Shown here: positions 1-10,800 of the stretch, one piece after another | Numbering within the stretch: the first letter of the stretch is position 1 | Layout of the letters: each line of letters opens with the position of its first letter | Assembly (NCBI GenBank): GCA_024138025.1 | Contig: JAMXBD010003357.1 | Coordinates: 60,680 to 124,679 of the forward strand | DNA length: 64,000 nt | Origin: Combretum micranthum | Lineage: Eukaryota; Streptophyta; Magnoliopsida; Myrtales; Combretaceae | Direction of reading: 5' to 3' | Notes under the pieces: generated by a model | The model's database searches: none | Told to the model about the DNA's origin: nothing | The model's input: only the letters and a program-made list of their open reading frames with translations | Made by a program: the position numbers and the translations under genes

Positions 1-1009
1 ATGATTGTGATTGTAATGTAGTGGCACTAGTGGTGTAGGCAAAGATAAAAATGGATATGTATGATAGGATATATGGGAATTATATATTTGTCTGCTGTTG
101 ATGTACGAAATGGAACTTAAGAAATATCGAAACCGGGTGTTAAGCCATTGACTGATTAGCTAGTATCTTATATTGAATGTCTGCGTATACTTGTTGGTCA
201 CCTAAAAGAATTGACTAATGAATATTCGACTTTAATTGCAATTGGATTCATTCATATCACGATGGGGATGGAGCATTAGCATTGGTTGGTTTTTCGTGAT
301 CCATAAAACGAATATGTTGGTTAATCGTGATCCATAAAACGAAATTTTTGGTTAATCGTGATCCATGAAACGAATTATTGTTCAGTTGACTGTGAGCTTA
401 AACGGCGTCGTACCGCAGGATTCGTTAATCTGCTAACCCGAGATGGAGGGCACAAGTCCATCCACATATGATTTCTGGTTGGTCATATGTTTGTTGAATT
501 CATTTGTTTGATGCATACACTTGCTTGAATAATCACTTGTTTGAATGAATTGTACTTAATTGTGATATGGAAGTTCTTACTCACTAAGCTAGTTAGCTTA
601 CGCCCCCATAGTTTTTACTTACTACAGTACGAGTTTATCTAGCTTAGACTGAGGCAAGCCACAGCTCAAGTACCAGAGATAGGAGTTTCCCATAGAAGTT
701 TACTTCATTCTTTTTGTATAGACTCCCGTTGGAAACTAAAGGACTCTGGATGACTATAATGGACTTGATATTATTTTGCGGGGGAATGCCCTTTAGATTT
801 TGTAAAGTATAACTATGCGTTTTGGTTTATTATCTATGGCTAATGAATGCCACATTAAACTATTTAACTCCATTGGTTGAGTATTCTATTGTCGTAAAGG
901 AACGCTTTACATCTATATAAGACTCCCGAAGAGCTCGGATAGGGAATTCGAGAGTCTTATTTAATATGTGGTGGGCTGTTACGTTTAGGATACCCTATGG
1001 GGCATGACA
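1..1009 (+). repeat. 3' part of a TGTAAR-family LTR (cut by window edge)
   Basis: The window opens inside an LTR that matches the 3' third of the complete copy at 37405-40827. Shared landmarks are a run of three ~32-bp units ending in GATCCATAAAACGAA (about 270-375), the palindrome-like AAGCTAGTTAGCTT (587-600), a GGGG-AATG-CCCC stem-loop (about 780-792) and the terminal GGGGCATGACA. It ends at 1009. The next five bases, AACAA, are the expected right-hand target duplication if this copy inserted into the reverse LTR that follows; the left duplication lies outside the window. No coding content. Confidence 0.8.
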
Positions 1010-1014
1010 AACAA

Positions 1015-2064
1015 CATAGCTTAGCAAAATAATCTTAAATGACAAGATCTACTACATTGTGATGGTAAGGATCTCATGTTCAAATGTTTCCACATCCTTA
1101 GCTTAAAGCTCATGGGGATTTTTGAGTGGAATCACATATGAATGATCTTGCCATTACATGTTTTTAAGATAATGAAGTATAGATCTATTACATATTAGAT
1201 GTGTGGAGTAAGAAACTTGAAGAAAAACAAAGTGTGTGTGTGTGTGTTAAGGGAGAGGGTTACGGCAATGAGAGGAGGAGAGGGAGAGAAAACTTTGTTT
1301 CAAAAGTTGATTTTTTGTAAAGAAAGAAAGAAAGTGAAAAGTGGAAGGTATAAAGGGGTTTATATAGAGGATGAGATTAGGGTTTGTATGATTAAAAGAA
1401 AAGAAAAAATATGAAACAATAGAGAGAGAGAGGGCATGGGGGGCACCAGTTTGGTGAATAGGGAGAGAGAGAGATGTGTGTTGTATAAGTTTCAAACTTA
1501 ATTTAAGTAATTTAAGTAATAAAGTTGTATTGGAAAAGTAAATTGTAAGGAAAATGATGGAATTGTAGGAATAAGTTGTAAGGATGTAAGAAATAAGTTA
1601 TGGGTTGTTATGCTTGATGAATAGTGTGAAAGAAATCAAAAAGTAGATTAGACATTTAAAGTATCGGTAGTAATGAAAATACGATAAAAAGTTATAACTA
1701 TAACTTTTATAACCCCAAAAATTATATGACTGATATATTCAGAAATCTTATGAAATTACGAGTCTAACTGTATTAATATCGTATTTTTAATATCTCGAAC
1801 CTTGGGACACACTTTTCGAAGTTTGTATCCGATCGAATTCGGAAAAAAGTCGAAAATTCGCTAATCTGATCTTTTTAAGCACCCTAATATTATTATGAAC
1901 CAATCTACACTCTTCAGTCGTATTTCGACTTCTTGATTTAGGAACACGAGGTTACCGGATCTAAACTATTAAGGTTTTCTAAGAATTTGTTGACTTAGGG
2001 TTTCCGATTGACTTTCCGCTTTAGGGTTTAAACTTGATATTATCCTAAAAATTAGAGGCTTACA
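1015..2064 (-). repeat. 5' (U3) part of a TGTAAR-family LTR, module-2-only type
   Basis: Read on the minus strand this starts TGTAAGCC at 2064 and runs through U3, a TATA box (CTATATAAAC on the minus strand, about 1362-1371) and a CT-rich leader (about 1420-1475), then continues until it is cut at 1014 by the LTR to its left. It carries the U3 module with the type-2 variant (about 1660-1840) joined directly to the TATA region. It lacks the type-1 module seen in the short LTRs and lacks the tandem pair seen in the long ones. It abuts the 18S rRNA fragment at 2065, so it inserted into rDNA-derived sequence. The predicted duplication is ACCTT (2065-2069), with its partner outside the window. Confidence 0.75.
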
Positions 2065-2175
2065 ACCTTAGCCTGCTAACTAGCTATGTGGAGGGACACC
2101 TCTACGGCCAGCTTCTTAGAGGGACTATGGCCGCTTAGGCCAGGGAAGTTTCAGGCAATAACAAGTCTGTGATGC
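2065..2175 (+). pseudogene. 18S rRNA fragment, left piece (decayed)
   Basis: The 111 bases match the 3' third of plant nuclear 18S rRNA as I know it. They include GCCTGCTAACTAGCTATG, GGCCAGCTTCTTAGAGGGA, CTATGGCCGCTTAGGCCA and AGTCTGTGATGC. The piece stops at GATGC, where a solo LTR has inserted, and the rRNA match resumes at 5591 with a duplicated GATGC. It is bounded on the left by the end of another LTR. Only part of the molecule is present, with substitutions and a small rearrangement near 2090-2098, so it is a relic and not a working rRNA gene. Confidence 0.9.
2171..2175. repeat. Target-site duplication GATGC, left copy
   Basis: GATGC immediately before the TG of the solo LTR at 2176. 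The same five bases follow its end at 5591-5595. GATGC belongs to the rRNA sequence GTCTGTGATGCCCTTAG, so the empty site can be read directly from 18S rRNA. Confidence 0.9.
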
Positions 2176-5100
2176 TGTAAACCCCAGTTTTCTTAGTAAT
2201 CAAGTAAACTTCGGAAACCGGAAAACGAAACCCTAAACCGGATTAGTTCAAGATTTGTGAGAGAGACCTAGAAACCCTAGATCCGACTTTTCTTCGATTT
2301 CAAATCAAAAGAACTTTTATAAAATAAATTAATATGAAATATTGTTTTAAAGTATATTTCAAACCATAGAAAGTTTTGATTTCAAGAAATTTTCTATTTT
2401 GGGCTTTCTCAAGCTCCATTAAGGAAAAGCGAGCCTTGGAACTAAAAATTCAGAAAAATATTTCAGAATACTCTTTAGAACTGAAATTTTATAAGAATTT
2501 CAAAAATATAAGTTTTATAATTTTTCGGGTTATAAAAATTACAGTTGTAGCCTTTTTCCTGTATTTTCTTTATCACCGATAAAGTAAATGTCTTGTCTAC
2601 TATTTGTTACTATTCACAAGTACAACCTACTACACACACAACTCATACCCTAGTCTTACATCCTTACAAACACTCATTATATTTTCTTTTCCAAGAAATT
2701 TTTGTTTCTTAACAAATTATTACATTTAATACTTTTTATTATATAAATTACAAATTTAAACAAAATTCAACTCTCCCTCTCTCTCACTCCAAGGATGGCC
2801 GTGCACACCCCCCCAATTTGTCTCTAATTTGCTTATTTTTATTTCCTTTTATTAATTAAAACAAACCCTAATTCACTTAATATAAATAATATTTTACTTT
2901 CTCTCTCTTTCACTTTATTTCATTTGTTCAAAAATCTCACAAAACTCTCTTTACTTCTTCCTTGTTGCCGTGACCACCACCCCCACCACACACACACAAA
3001 ACAAGCTTCTTTCTTCTTCATTTCTTCACTTAATCCAACCTTAGGTGATGAATCTTAAGCCTTTCTACCATTTAATCTAGTAGTGGCAAGATTATTCATG
3101 AGTATTTTCACTTTTAGTCCCCATGAGCATTTACTAGGGACAAGAAAATGCTAATACATGAATATCAAGCCATCACAAGAGTGGATCTTGTATTTGAATG
3201 AGTTTTTGTTGAAATATTTTCATGTTCATGCATATAAATGTAGAGATCTTGCATAAACATCCATGATCAAGCTTTTAAACTCCTTTTCATGCATTATAAG
3301 TAGTAGATCTAGCATTTAGATACTCATATTATACTTGACATTCATGATCACATGAATATTTTGTGTTTTCATGCATTAATTCTCATAAAGATTTGGTCTT
3401 GTGTATATAAATGTGGTAGTTAGTGGATCTTTAAGTAGATAAGACAAAGAACTTAAAAAGGAAAAGCTTTTGTTGAAAATATTCAAAGAAAAATTCGCAT
3501 GACTTCAAAGTTACATTTTAAAAACCCTTATATCAACTTTAAAACTCATGCTTTATGTGAAAAATGAAGGGTATAGGTAATAGATATCATTAAGTAATGA
3601 TTTTTATAAGTTGAAATGAGTTTTGATGAGATTAATGTGTAAAACAAAGAGTAGAAACAAGATAGAAAATTTTGAGTTATTAGTCAACTTGTGAAATTCA
3701 TAATTTTGGATGAAGACCATAAAAACACCTATTATCCATGCTCAAAATAAAAGTTTTATGTAATAAATGAAGTCGTTAAGGAATATGTATAATAAAGTCT
3801 TAAATTTTAATGCATTAAACAAGTTTTTCCCAAAGGAATCATTCAAAAAAATTGATTTCTAAAAATTTAGATTTGTGAGTAAGTCCTATTTGAAAACATA
3901 TTTGCAAAGTGTAAAATGCAAGTTTTATATAAAAATGAATATCTTAGGTAGTAGATGTTAGGAAGACTCAATTTTAACCAAGATAACTAGAAATTCCTAA
4001 GAATTAATCCCAAAACACAAGTGAGTTAGCAAAGTTAAGAAACTAGATTTCTCATAAGTAGTTGTCATTGTGGTCTTGAAAAATAAAGAGTTCTAAAATT
4101 TTCTTTTAGCAAAAATCATCAAGATCATGTATACATTAAACTAATCACATGTCATTCATGTTGGGAAATCATTCATATTGAATGCATAATTGATTTATCA
4201 AGTGGAAACATTTCAAACAATTACAAAACTATTTTTCGGAAATGGAAATCGTTACTGATAAGAACTGATCCTTCTGTTTCATGATCCAAATATTTTCAAA
4301 ACTTGAAAATAATTTTAGAAATAGATATATCATTCGACGTAGATAGAAATCGATATAAAATTTACGAAATTCCGAGTTATAATGAACAAGTTATAGCCGT
4401 TTTAATTTGGGATTTCTGCAACTAGCGAGAATTAGGAATTTTCTAAGTTTTGATATATAGTTTGGATTAGTTAAGTGAGGAAATACCTATTGGGGTATTT
4501 CTTCCTTTTTAGGTGATTTTGAACCCAACGATTCTCTACCACCGGACTATTACTACTAGAAGACCGGTGAACCATGGCTGAGTGAGTATCACTTCCGATT
4601 TTAATGATTGTTTGTGATTGTAATGGTAGTTGCACTAGATACTTGGCAAAGATAAAATGAAGATGCATGATGAGGTTGAACGAGAATTATATATGTCTGA
4701 TGTTGTTATGAGAAGTTGAATTTGGAGAATATCGAAGCCAGGTGAATAATCATTGCTTGTATAGATGAGTTAAGCTTAACTGTCTGTAGATATTGATTGA
4801 TCACTTAAAAGAATTGATATAATTGATTAGTTGAAATTGAAGATGAAATTGAACTCTTTCATATCACAATGGGGATGGAGCATTAGCATTTGTTGGTTTT
4901 TCGTGACCCTAAACGATGTAAAGGTTGGTTAATCGTGATCCATAAAACGAATTTATAAGTTAGTTGACTGTGAGCCTAAATGGCATCGTACCGCATGATT
5001 CGTTAATCTGCTAACCTGGGATGGAGGGCGCAAGTTCATCCACATATGATTTCTGGCTGGTCATATGTTTGTTGAATCCACATGTTTGATGCATATCATT

Positions 5101-5590
5101 TGTTTGATTAATCACTTGTTTGTTTGATGTGTTATAATTGTGATATTGGAAGTTTTCACTCACTAAGCTAGTATAGCTTATGCCCCTATAGTTTCTATTT
5201 ATTGTAGCAAGAGTTTATATGTCTTAGACCGAGATAGGCTACAGCTCAGGTACTAGAGCTAGGCGTTTCCTATAGAAGTTGTATTTATATTTGTTTAGAT
5301 TTCCACAGGAAACCAAGAGACTCTGGATGACTATAATGGACCTTTAAATATTCTTTTGCAGGGGAATGCCCCTTAGACTTGTAACTTATTACTTATGCGT
5401 TTTGATTTATTATCTAATGCTATTGAATACCGAATTAAACTCTTTAACTCCATTGAATAGCGTATTCTATTGTCGTAAAGGGATGCCTTACATCTATACA
5501 AGACTCCCGAAAGACTTGGATAGTAATTCGAGAGTCTTATATGGCATGTGGCAGACTGTTACGTTTAGGATACCCCTATGGGGCGTGATA
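2176..5590 (+). repeat. Complete solo LTR, TGTAAR family, short form (TSD GATGC)
   Basis: It starts TGTAAACCCC and ends GGGCGTGATA (final CA decayed to TA), 3415 bp, with the perfect 5-bp duplication GATGC at 2171-2175 and 5591-5595. The order inside is a U3 with one type-1 module (about 2490-2580), a TATA-like ATATAAATAA near 2880, a CT-rich leader, a ~65-bp conserved island (4341-4403), two minisatellite units (about 4885-4955), AAGCTAGTATAGCTT and the GGGG-AATG-CCCC stem-loop (about 5360). There is no primer site, polypurine tract or coding domain, so this is a single LTR. It sits in the 18S rRNA relic. Confidence 0.9.
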
Positions 5591-5595
5591 GATGC

Positions 5596-5662
5596 CCTTA
5601 GATGTTCTAGGTCACATGCACTACACTAATGTATTCAATGAGTCTATAGCCTTGGCCAACAA

Positions 5663-5714
<52 letters not shown>

Positions 5715-5754
5715 TTAGTCTCCAACAACAAATTCCTAGTAAGCGCGAGTCATC
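5596..5754 (+). pseudogene. 18S rRNA fragment, right piece (decayed)
   Basis: It continues the 18S rRNA match after the solo LTR: CCTTAGATGTTCT, TACACTAATGTATTCAA, GCCCGGGTAATCTTTGAA, TTTCATCGTGATGGGGATAG, AATTCCTAGTAAGCGCGAGT. Compared with the rRNA sequence I recall, most changes are C-to-T or G-to-A, several at former CpG sites (for example the GGGCCGCACGCGC region now reads AGGTCACATGCAC). This is what methylated, silenced DNA looks like. The match stops after GAGTCATC at 5754, where a further LTR begins. The remaining 18S 3' end is not found in the window. Confidence 0.9.
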
Positions 5755-7710
5755 TATAAGCCCTCGTTTTCTTAACAAATTTGAATTCGGTTTCGAAAAT
5801 TTGAATCGGAAGCAGAAACCCTAAAAGAATATCCCTGGACTAGTTGGACTTGGAAACCCTATGTTCGACAATCCCTAGAACAATAAAAAAGTGTTAACTC
5901 CGGAATATAGCCCTAAATAATTTATCAAAACATAAAAGGTCAGAATTCGAGACAATTCATTCGTTTCAGACCCGATCGGGATCTGTCCTTGAAAACCGGT
6001 CTCCGAGACTCAGAAATAGAAAAATAATATATAAGACTCGTTAGAACTTAAATTTAATAAGGAATTCAAAAATATATTTATAATAATTTTTTGAGTTATA
6101 AAAATTATAGTTATAGCCTTTTTATTGTATTTTTATTACTACTGGTAATTTAGTTATCTAATCAACTTTTTGATTTCTTTCAGACTATTCATCAAGTACA
6201 ACCACCCATACCTTATTCTTACATCCTTACAACCTATTCTTATAATTTTACATCATTTCCTTACAAATTTACCTTTCCAATACATTTTATTACTTAAAAT
6301 TACTTATTAAATTTGAATTTTATTACACAAAATAAATCAAACATCCCTCTCTCCCCCCTTTAAGCTCCAAACCGGCGCCCCATTCCCCTCACACTCTCAC
6401 TCAATCTAATTTATTTTCTTTCTTTTATTCTACGCAAACCGTAATTCAATTCCCTATATAAACCCTTTATACCTATCTCATTTCACTTTCTCTTTTTCCA
6501 AAAGATCAAACTTTGGAAATAAAATTTCTCTCCCCTCCTCCCTTTTGTGCCGTGATCTCTCCCCTTACACACACACACACACATCTTTTTCTTCAAGTTT
6601 TCTTACTCCACACTTCTAAATAAGTAATATATCTTAACCCTTCCACACTAAAACATATAATGGCAAGATCATACATGTATGGTTCTACTAAATTCTCCAT
6701 GAGCTTTATGCTAGGGATGTTGAAACACTTAAGCATGAGATCCTTACCATTACAATGTTGTGGATTTTGATATTTAAGTTATCTTACTATTATTTTGCTA
6801 TATTATTGCTAAATGTTGATCTTATAGTTGTTATGTACAAAAACTTTTTCTTTAAACTCATTTATGTATTGTTTATGTTGCATTGGATCCATGACATGAG
6901 TAATATAGTAGATCTATTTGTTTAGAGTACTTAAAATGACATAGTTACTTGTCTTACATGTATAAAAGGTTTACAACGTGATTGTCTTAGTGAAGGTGCT
7001 GCCAAAACTCAAGATTTAATTTGTTTCTATCAAAAAGTGATTTTGACAATTCGAATCTTGAGAAAGAACCATTTAGAAAACCTATTTTCCAACTCCAAAA
7101 TGAAGGGCTTAGGTAATAGGTATCATAAAGGAGTGATTTTTATAAGATGAGCTTAGTTTTACTAAGAAAAATTTTCAAAACAAGAAAAGAGTTACAAAAG
7201 TCAAGTTAGATCTATGTTTCAACACTAACAAAAATTTTGAAATTCATAACCAGGGTAAAATGGCAAGAAAACACCTATTTTCCAACCAGAAAACAAGAGT
7301 TTTATTAAAGAAATGGAAGTCTTAGGCGGTAGGTTTGATTAGGACTTAATTCTAAAAAGATTAAATGAGTTTTTTTTTTAACGAAATAATCTCAAAAACA
7401 ATTTCCCAAAATTCGGATCTAAAAATGATCCCCATTCAAACACCTATTTCTAAATATCAAAATGTGGATTTTAATAGAAAAATAGAAGCCTTAGGGAATA
7501 GATGTAATAGAGACTTAATTTTTTTATAAGATTAAATGTGTTTTATCAAAGTATAAACCTAAAATAAAGGAAAGGTTTCCAAACTAGGATCAAGCAATGT
7601 TTTCATTTCCTAAAATTTTGTAAAATTCGTCACTAGGCAAAACCAACATTCAGACACCTACTTTCCAACCTTTAAATGAAGAATTTTATTAAGATAATGA
7701 AGGCATTAGG
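5755..7710 (+). repeat. 5' part of a TGTAAR-family LTR, truncated
   Basis: It starts TATAAGCCCTCG (TG decayed to TA) directly after the 18S relic. It has one U3 module (about 6060-6155), a TATA box TATATAAA at 6455-6462 in a typical spacing, a CT-rich leader (6480-6600) and an AT-rich transcribed part with repeated ATTCGAAT/ATTCGGAT blocks. It stops at 7710, where a reverse LTR begins, so about 1.5 kb of its 3' half is missing. Expected left duplication is TCATC (5750-5754); no right partner is seen. Confidence 0.75.
6455..6462 (+). promoter_or_regulatory. LTR TATA box
   Basis: TATATAAA followed within 40 bases by a CT-rich stretch, about 700 bp from the LTR 5' end. The same arrangement recurs in the other forward copies (about 2880, 38083 and 58903), which fixes the transcription direction of this LTR family as TGTAAR to GTGACA. 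Confidence 0.6.
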
Positions 7711-7806
7711 TGTCACGCCCTAAAGGGTAGTCTAAATGTAACAGTCTGCCACACGCTATATAAGCTTAAGAATTGCTATCACAATTGTTCCAAAGTCTCG
7801 TATAGA
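7711..7806 (-). repeat. Terminal 96 bp of a reverse TGTAAR-family LTR (first piece of a split LTR)
   Basis: It starts TGTCACGCCC (reverse complement of the LTR 3' end) and follows the usual order, including AACAGTCTGCCAC and GTCTCGTATAGA. It is broken at 7807, where a second reverse LTR starts with its own TGTCACGCCC. Likely continuations are 20681-21302, 24755-25612 and 42061-42785, because these stay in order along the family consensus. About 48 bp are missing at the 7806/20681 join, so that link is inferred. The flank before it is TTAGG. Confidence 0.6.
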
Positions 7807-7829
7807 TGTCACGCCCTAAATTGTCATGC
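7807..7829 (-). repeat. First 23 bp of a reverse solo LTR, split by a long LTR
   Basis: TGTCACGCCCTAAATTGTCATGC. The sequence is interrupted at CATGC by the long LTR 7830-12589 and resumes at 12590 with CATGCCCTAAATTG. Once rejoined, this LTR start carries a 15-bp unit (GTCAYGCCCTAAATT) twice and a third partial copy, a short tandem expansion of the LTR terminus not seen in other copies here. Confidence 0.7.
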
Positions 7830-10800
7830 TGTCACGCCCCGAAGGGTATCCTAAACGTGGCAGTCCTCCGTACACAATATTAAAGCCTAAGAATGACCAC
7901 CTCAGTCACGCGAAGGCTTCCATACTATGTACAAGGCGTCTAACACATAAAGGAGACAAATCGGAATGATACATTTTATGTTGATACAATTGAGTAACAA
8001 TGTAAAGGAAATACAATCCACTATACTCCAAATACAAAACACTATACTTCAAAATACAGTTCATCAAACTTCAATTACATTCATCCCAAGACTTCACTAC
8101 ATAAAACTATTACAAAGCAAATCGTAAAGCTTAGCCAAAAACTTCAAGCATTCTTATATCTTGCCGGAATCCCGAAGTCATTCTCGACTTCAACCATCTT
8201 GGTCCCCACTTAGCATTCTTGGAATAACCTGCTCATTTAAACAACTATTGGGGTATAAGCTACACTAGCTTAGTGAGAATTCCCTTAATTCCGTACCATA
8301 ACAAACAAGTTATTAATCAATCATATGCTATGCATGAACAAACACGTGAGCAAAATTATGCATGGGTAACCGGAACCCACACACAGAACGGATTTACGCC
8401 CTCCGTATCTTGGGTTAGGAATGGTATTGAGTCTACACGACCGCTGCTAGTCCCCAAGCCCTGGCTCTTAGCACTCGACTCGGCTAGGCTCATACAAGGA
8501 TGCATCCACATGCGCCTTAGTACCCGAGAATGAGCTCTGGCACCGGGTCTCCGTACTTAAACGAGTCCTCGGACCATACCGATCGACCTGCGTAGGAGTA
8601 GCACGCTACCAAATGCAATATGTCTGATGCGATGCATGATCAATTTACTTTTTGCTTAGGTCAAATATTTATACATTCTTTAGAGTGACCAGGCAATATC
8701 ATACACATAAATAATATGAACCGTGCAGTTATCCAATCAAATCGTGGTTTCGATATGCTTTAGTATTCCTTGGCATACATTCATCACAGTCTCATCATAT
8801 ATCCCATCCCCATTCACATCGATTTTTATCTTGTTCCTAAAATTCTAATGCGACTAATTACAAGCACAATCAAGGTAACAAAACAAGGAGAAAACTCACT
8901 CAGCCATTGGATCACCGGTCTTCTAGTAATAATAATCCGGTGGTAGGGAATCGTCGAACTCGGGATAACCTAAAAAGGAAGAAATACTCTAATCAGTATT
9001 TCAACTCAAACTAATCCAACGACTTCATACGAACTTATCAAATTCGTAATTCGCGTCCTAAGCGGGAATTCCAACTTAAAACGGCCATAACTTGGTCATT
9101 TTAACTCGGAATCTCGCAAATTTTATATCGATTTCTATCTACTTCGGAAGAGCTTTCTAAATACGAAGTTAAATCAAGTTTTGAAAATATCTAAGCCTCG
9201 GAAAGGGATCAGATCTGTACAGCGGTTTGTTCCAAAATGCGGTTTTCATGAATGCACTTGAGATTCCTAAGTGTAAAATGAAACTAAATGCAATGGTAAT
9301 GATTTTCCCTATCATGAATGTCATGATATGAACTCTAATGAGTCTATGTTCTTATAACTTTTTAGTTTAAAGAATTTGAAAATAAACTTTTCTTAGAAAC
9401 CATTTCATACCAATGTTTAGTAAGTGAATTTACTACACTTGACCACATCTACATTTTACAAGGATTTTCTTTAGAAAAACTCCACTTTGTTTAAAGAAAT
9501 TTTGACCCTTATATTAGTTATATCCTAAGGCCTTTATTTCTTTAATAAAATTCACATTTATAAACTTTTAAGTGGGTCTTTTACTATGGGTTTCCAAAAA
9601 TCCGAATTTACAAAAGTCCATTTTCAAGTTGATTCCTTTAGGAAAATATATTTTATACTCAAACTTTAAGTATTTATTATACCTATATCCTAAGGACTTC
9701 ATTTGTTCAAGAAAATATCATTTTTGAAGTTGGAAAAATAGTGTTTTCTAACCCTACATCCATTATTACGAATTTTATCTACATGACTTTTAGCTCAAAA
9801 CTTCTATGGACTTCATTTCTTGTTTCCAACATTTTCTTTAGTAAAAACTCATTTAGACTCATGAAAAATACTACCAACATTATCTATTACCCATAGGCTT
9901 CATTTCTCTTATAAAATCATGTTTAGAAGTTGATAAAAGTGTTTTTGACCTAGGTTTTCAAAGTGATCCGAATTTACACAAGTTCATATTTTGAAAAGTG
10001 TTTTCCTTTTTGACTTTATTAACTTATCTAACCATAGATCTACATACTAGGAAGGTGATTTACTAAAGACAAAAGCATTAAAGACTATTAATGCACATAA
10101 ACACAAAATAGAAATGAAACCTTAAATGCCTACATGATCATGAGTAGTAATATGATGGATCTACTTATCAAATGTTTAAATGAGTTTTGAAAACATAAAA
10201 ACCATATTTTTATAAAAGATCTTTGTTTAAAACTTTTTGATGGGAAAAGTAAAGCTTTTGGTATGAAACTTCTTTAAAAGATAGATCTACTTTGTAATGG
10301 TTCGGGATTTTTGTTTTGATATCTCATTGTTCCTACTAAAAGATCATGGGAACATGGAGTTGAGATATCCAAAAATCACTTAGCCATAACAAAGTTTCAT
10401 GAGTGGAAGTAATGGAACTTTACTTACTTGAAGTGGAAATGGAAGATAAGAAGAGAAAAATAGAAGTTGTGTGGATGTGTGAGGGGCTTAAGTTTCGGCT
10501 ACAAGAGGAAAAGGAGAGAGATTTTTGAGAGCTTTTTCACTTTGTAAAATTGGAGAATGAAAGAATGAAGAGAGAGAGAGAAAAAGATAGCTTATAAATG
10601 AAGTGGATTTAGGTTAAATGAAGTTAGATTAAAGGGAGAAAAGATTGCAAAATGGACATGGGGAGGGGGGCCAAATTCACGCCAATCCATGCATGGGGGG
10701 AAGGAAAAAGTTTGATTTTCTTCTTTTGATTTGGCTTTGATTTGAATTGTGTACCATTTGTCATAATTGTCTTGATTTTTAAGAGACAAAAAGTCATTTA

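Noticed and set aside
270..375. CRISPR-like array (about 32-bp repeats)
   Set aside because: The units are contiguous without unique spacers, occur in an LTR of a plant genome and vary in number between copies: a minisatellite.
1..5590. The two forward LTRs at 1-1009 and 2176-5590 as the two LTRs of one full element
   Set aside because: Between them lie a reverse LTR fragment and 18S rRNA sequence, not an internal region, and the second LTR has its own GATGC duplication in the rRNA.
8273..8533. 86-codon plus-strand frame in the type-II LTR 3' region
   Set aside because: Equivalent sequence in the other type-II copies (16380-16640 and 53100-53420 reversed) has stops and frameshifts, so no coding selection is visible.
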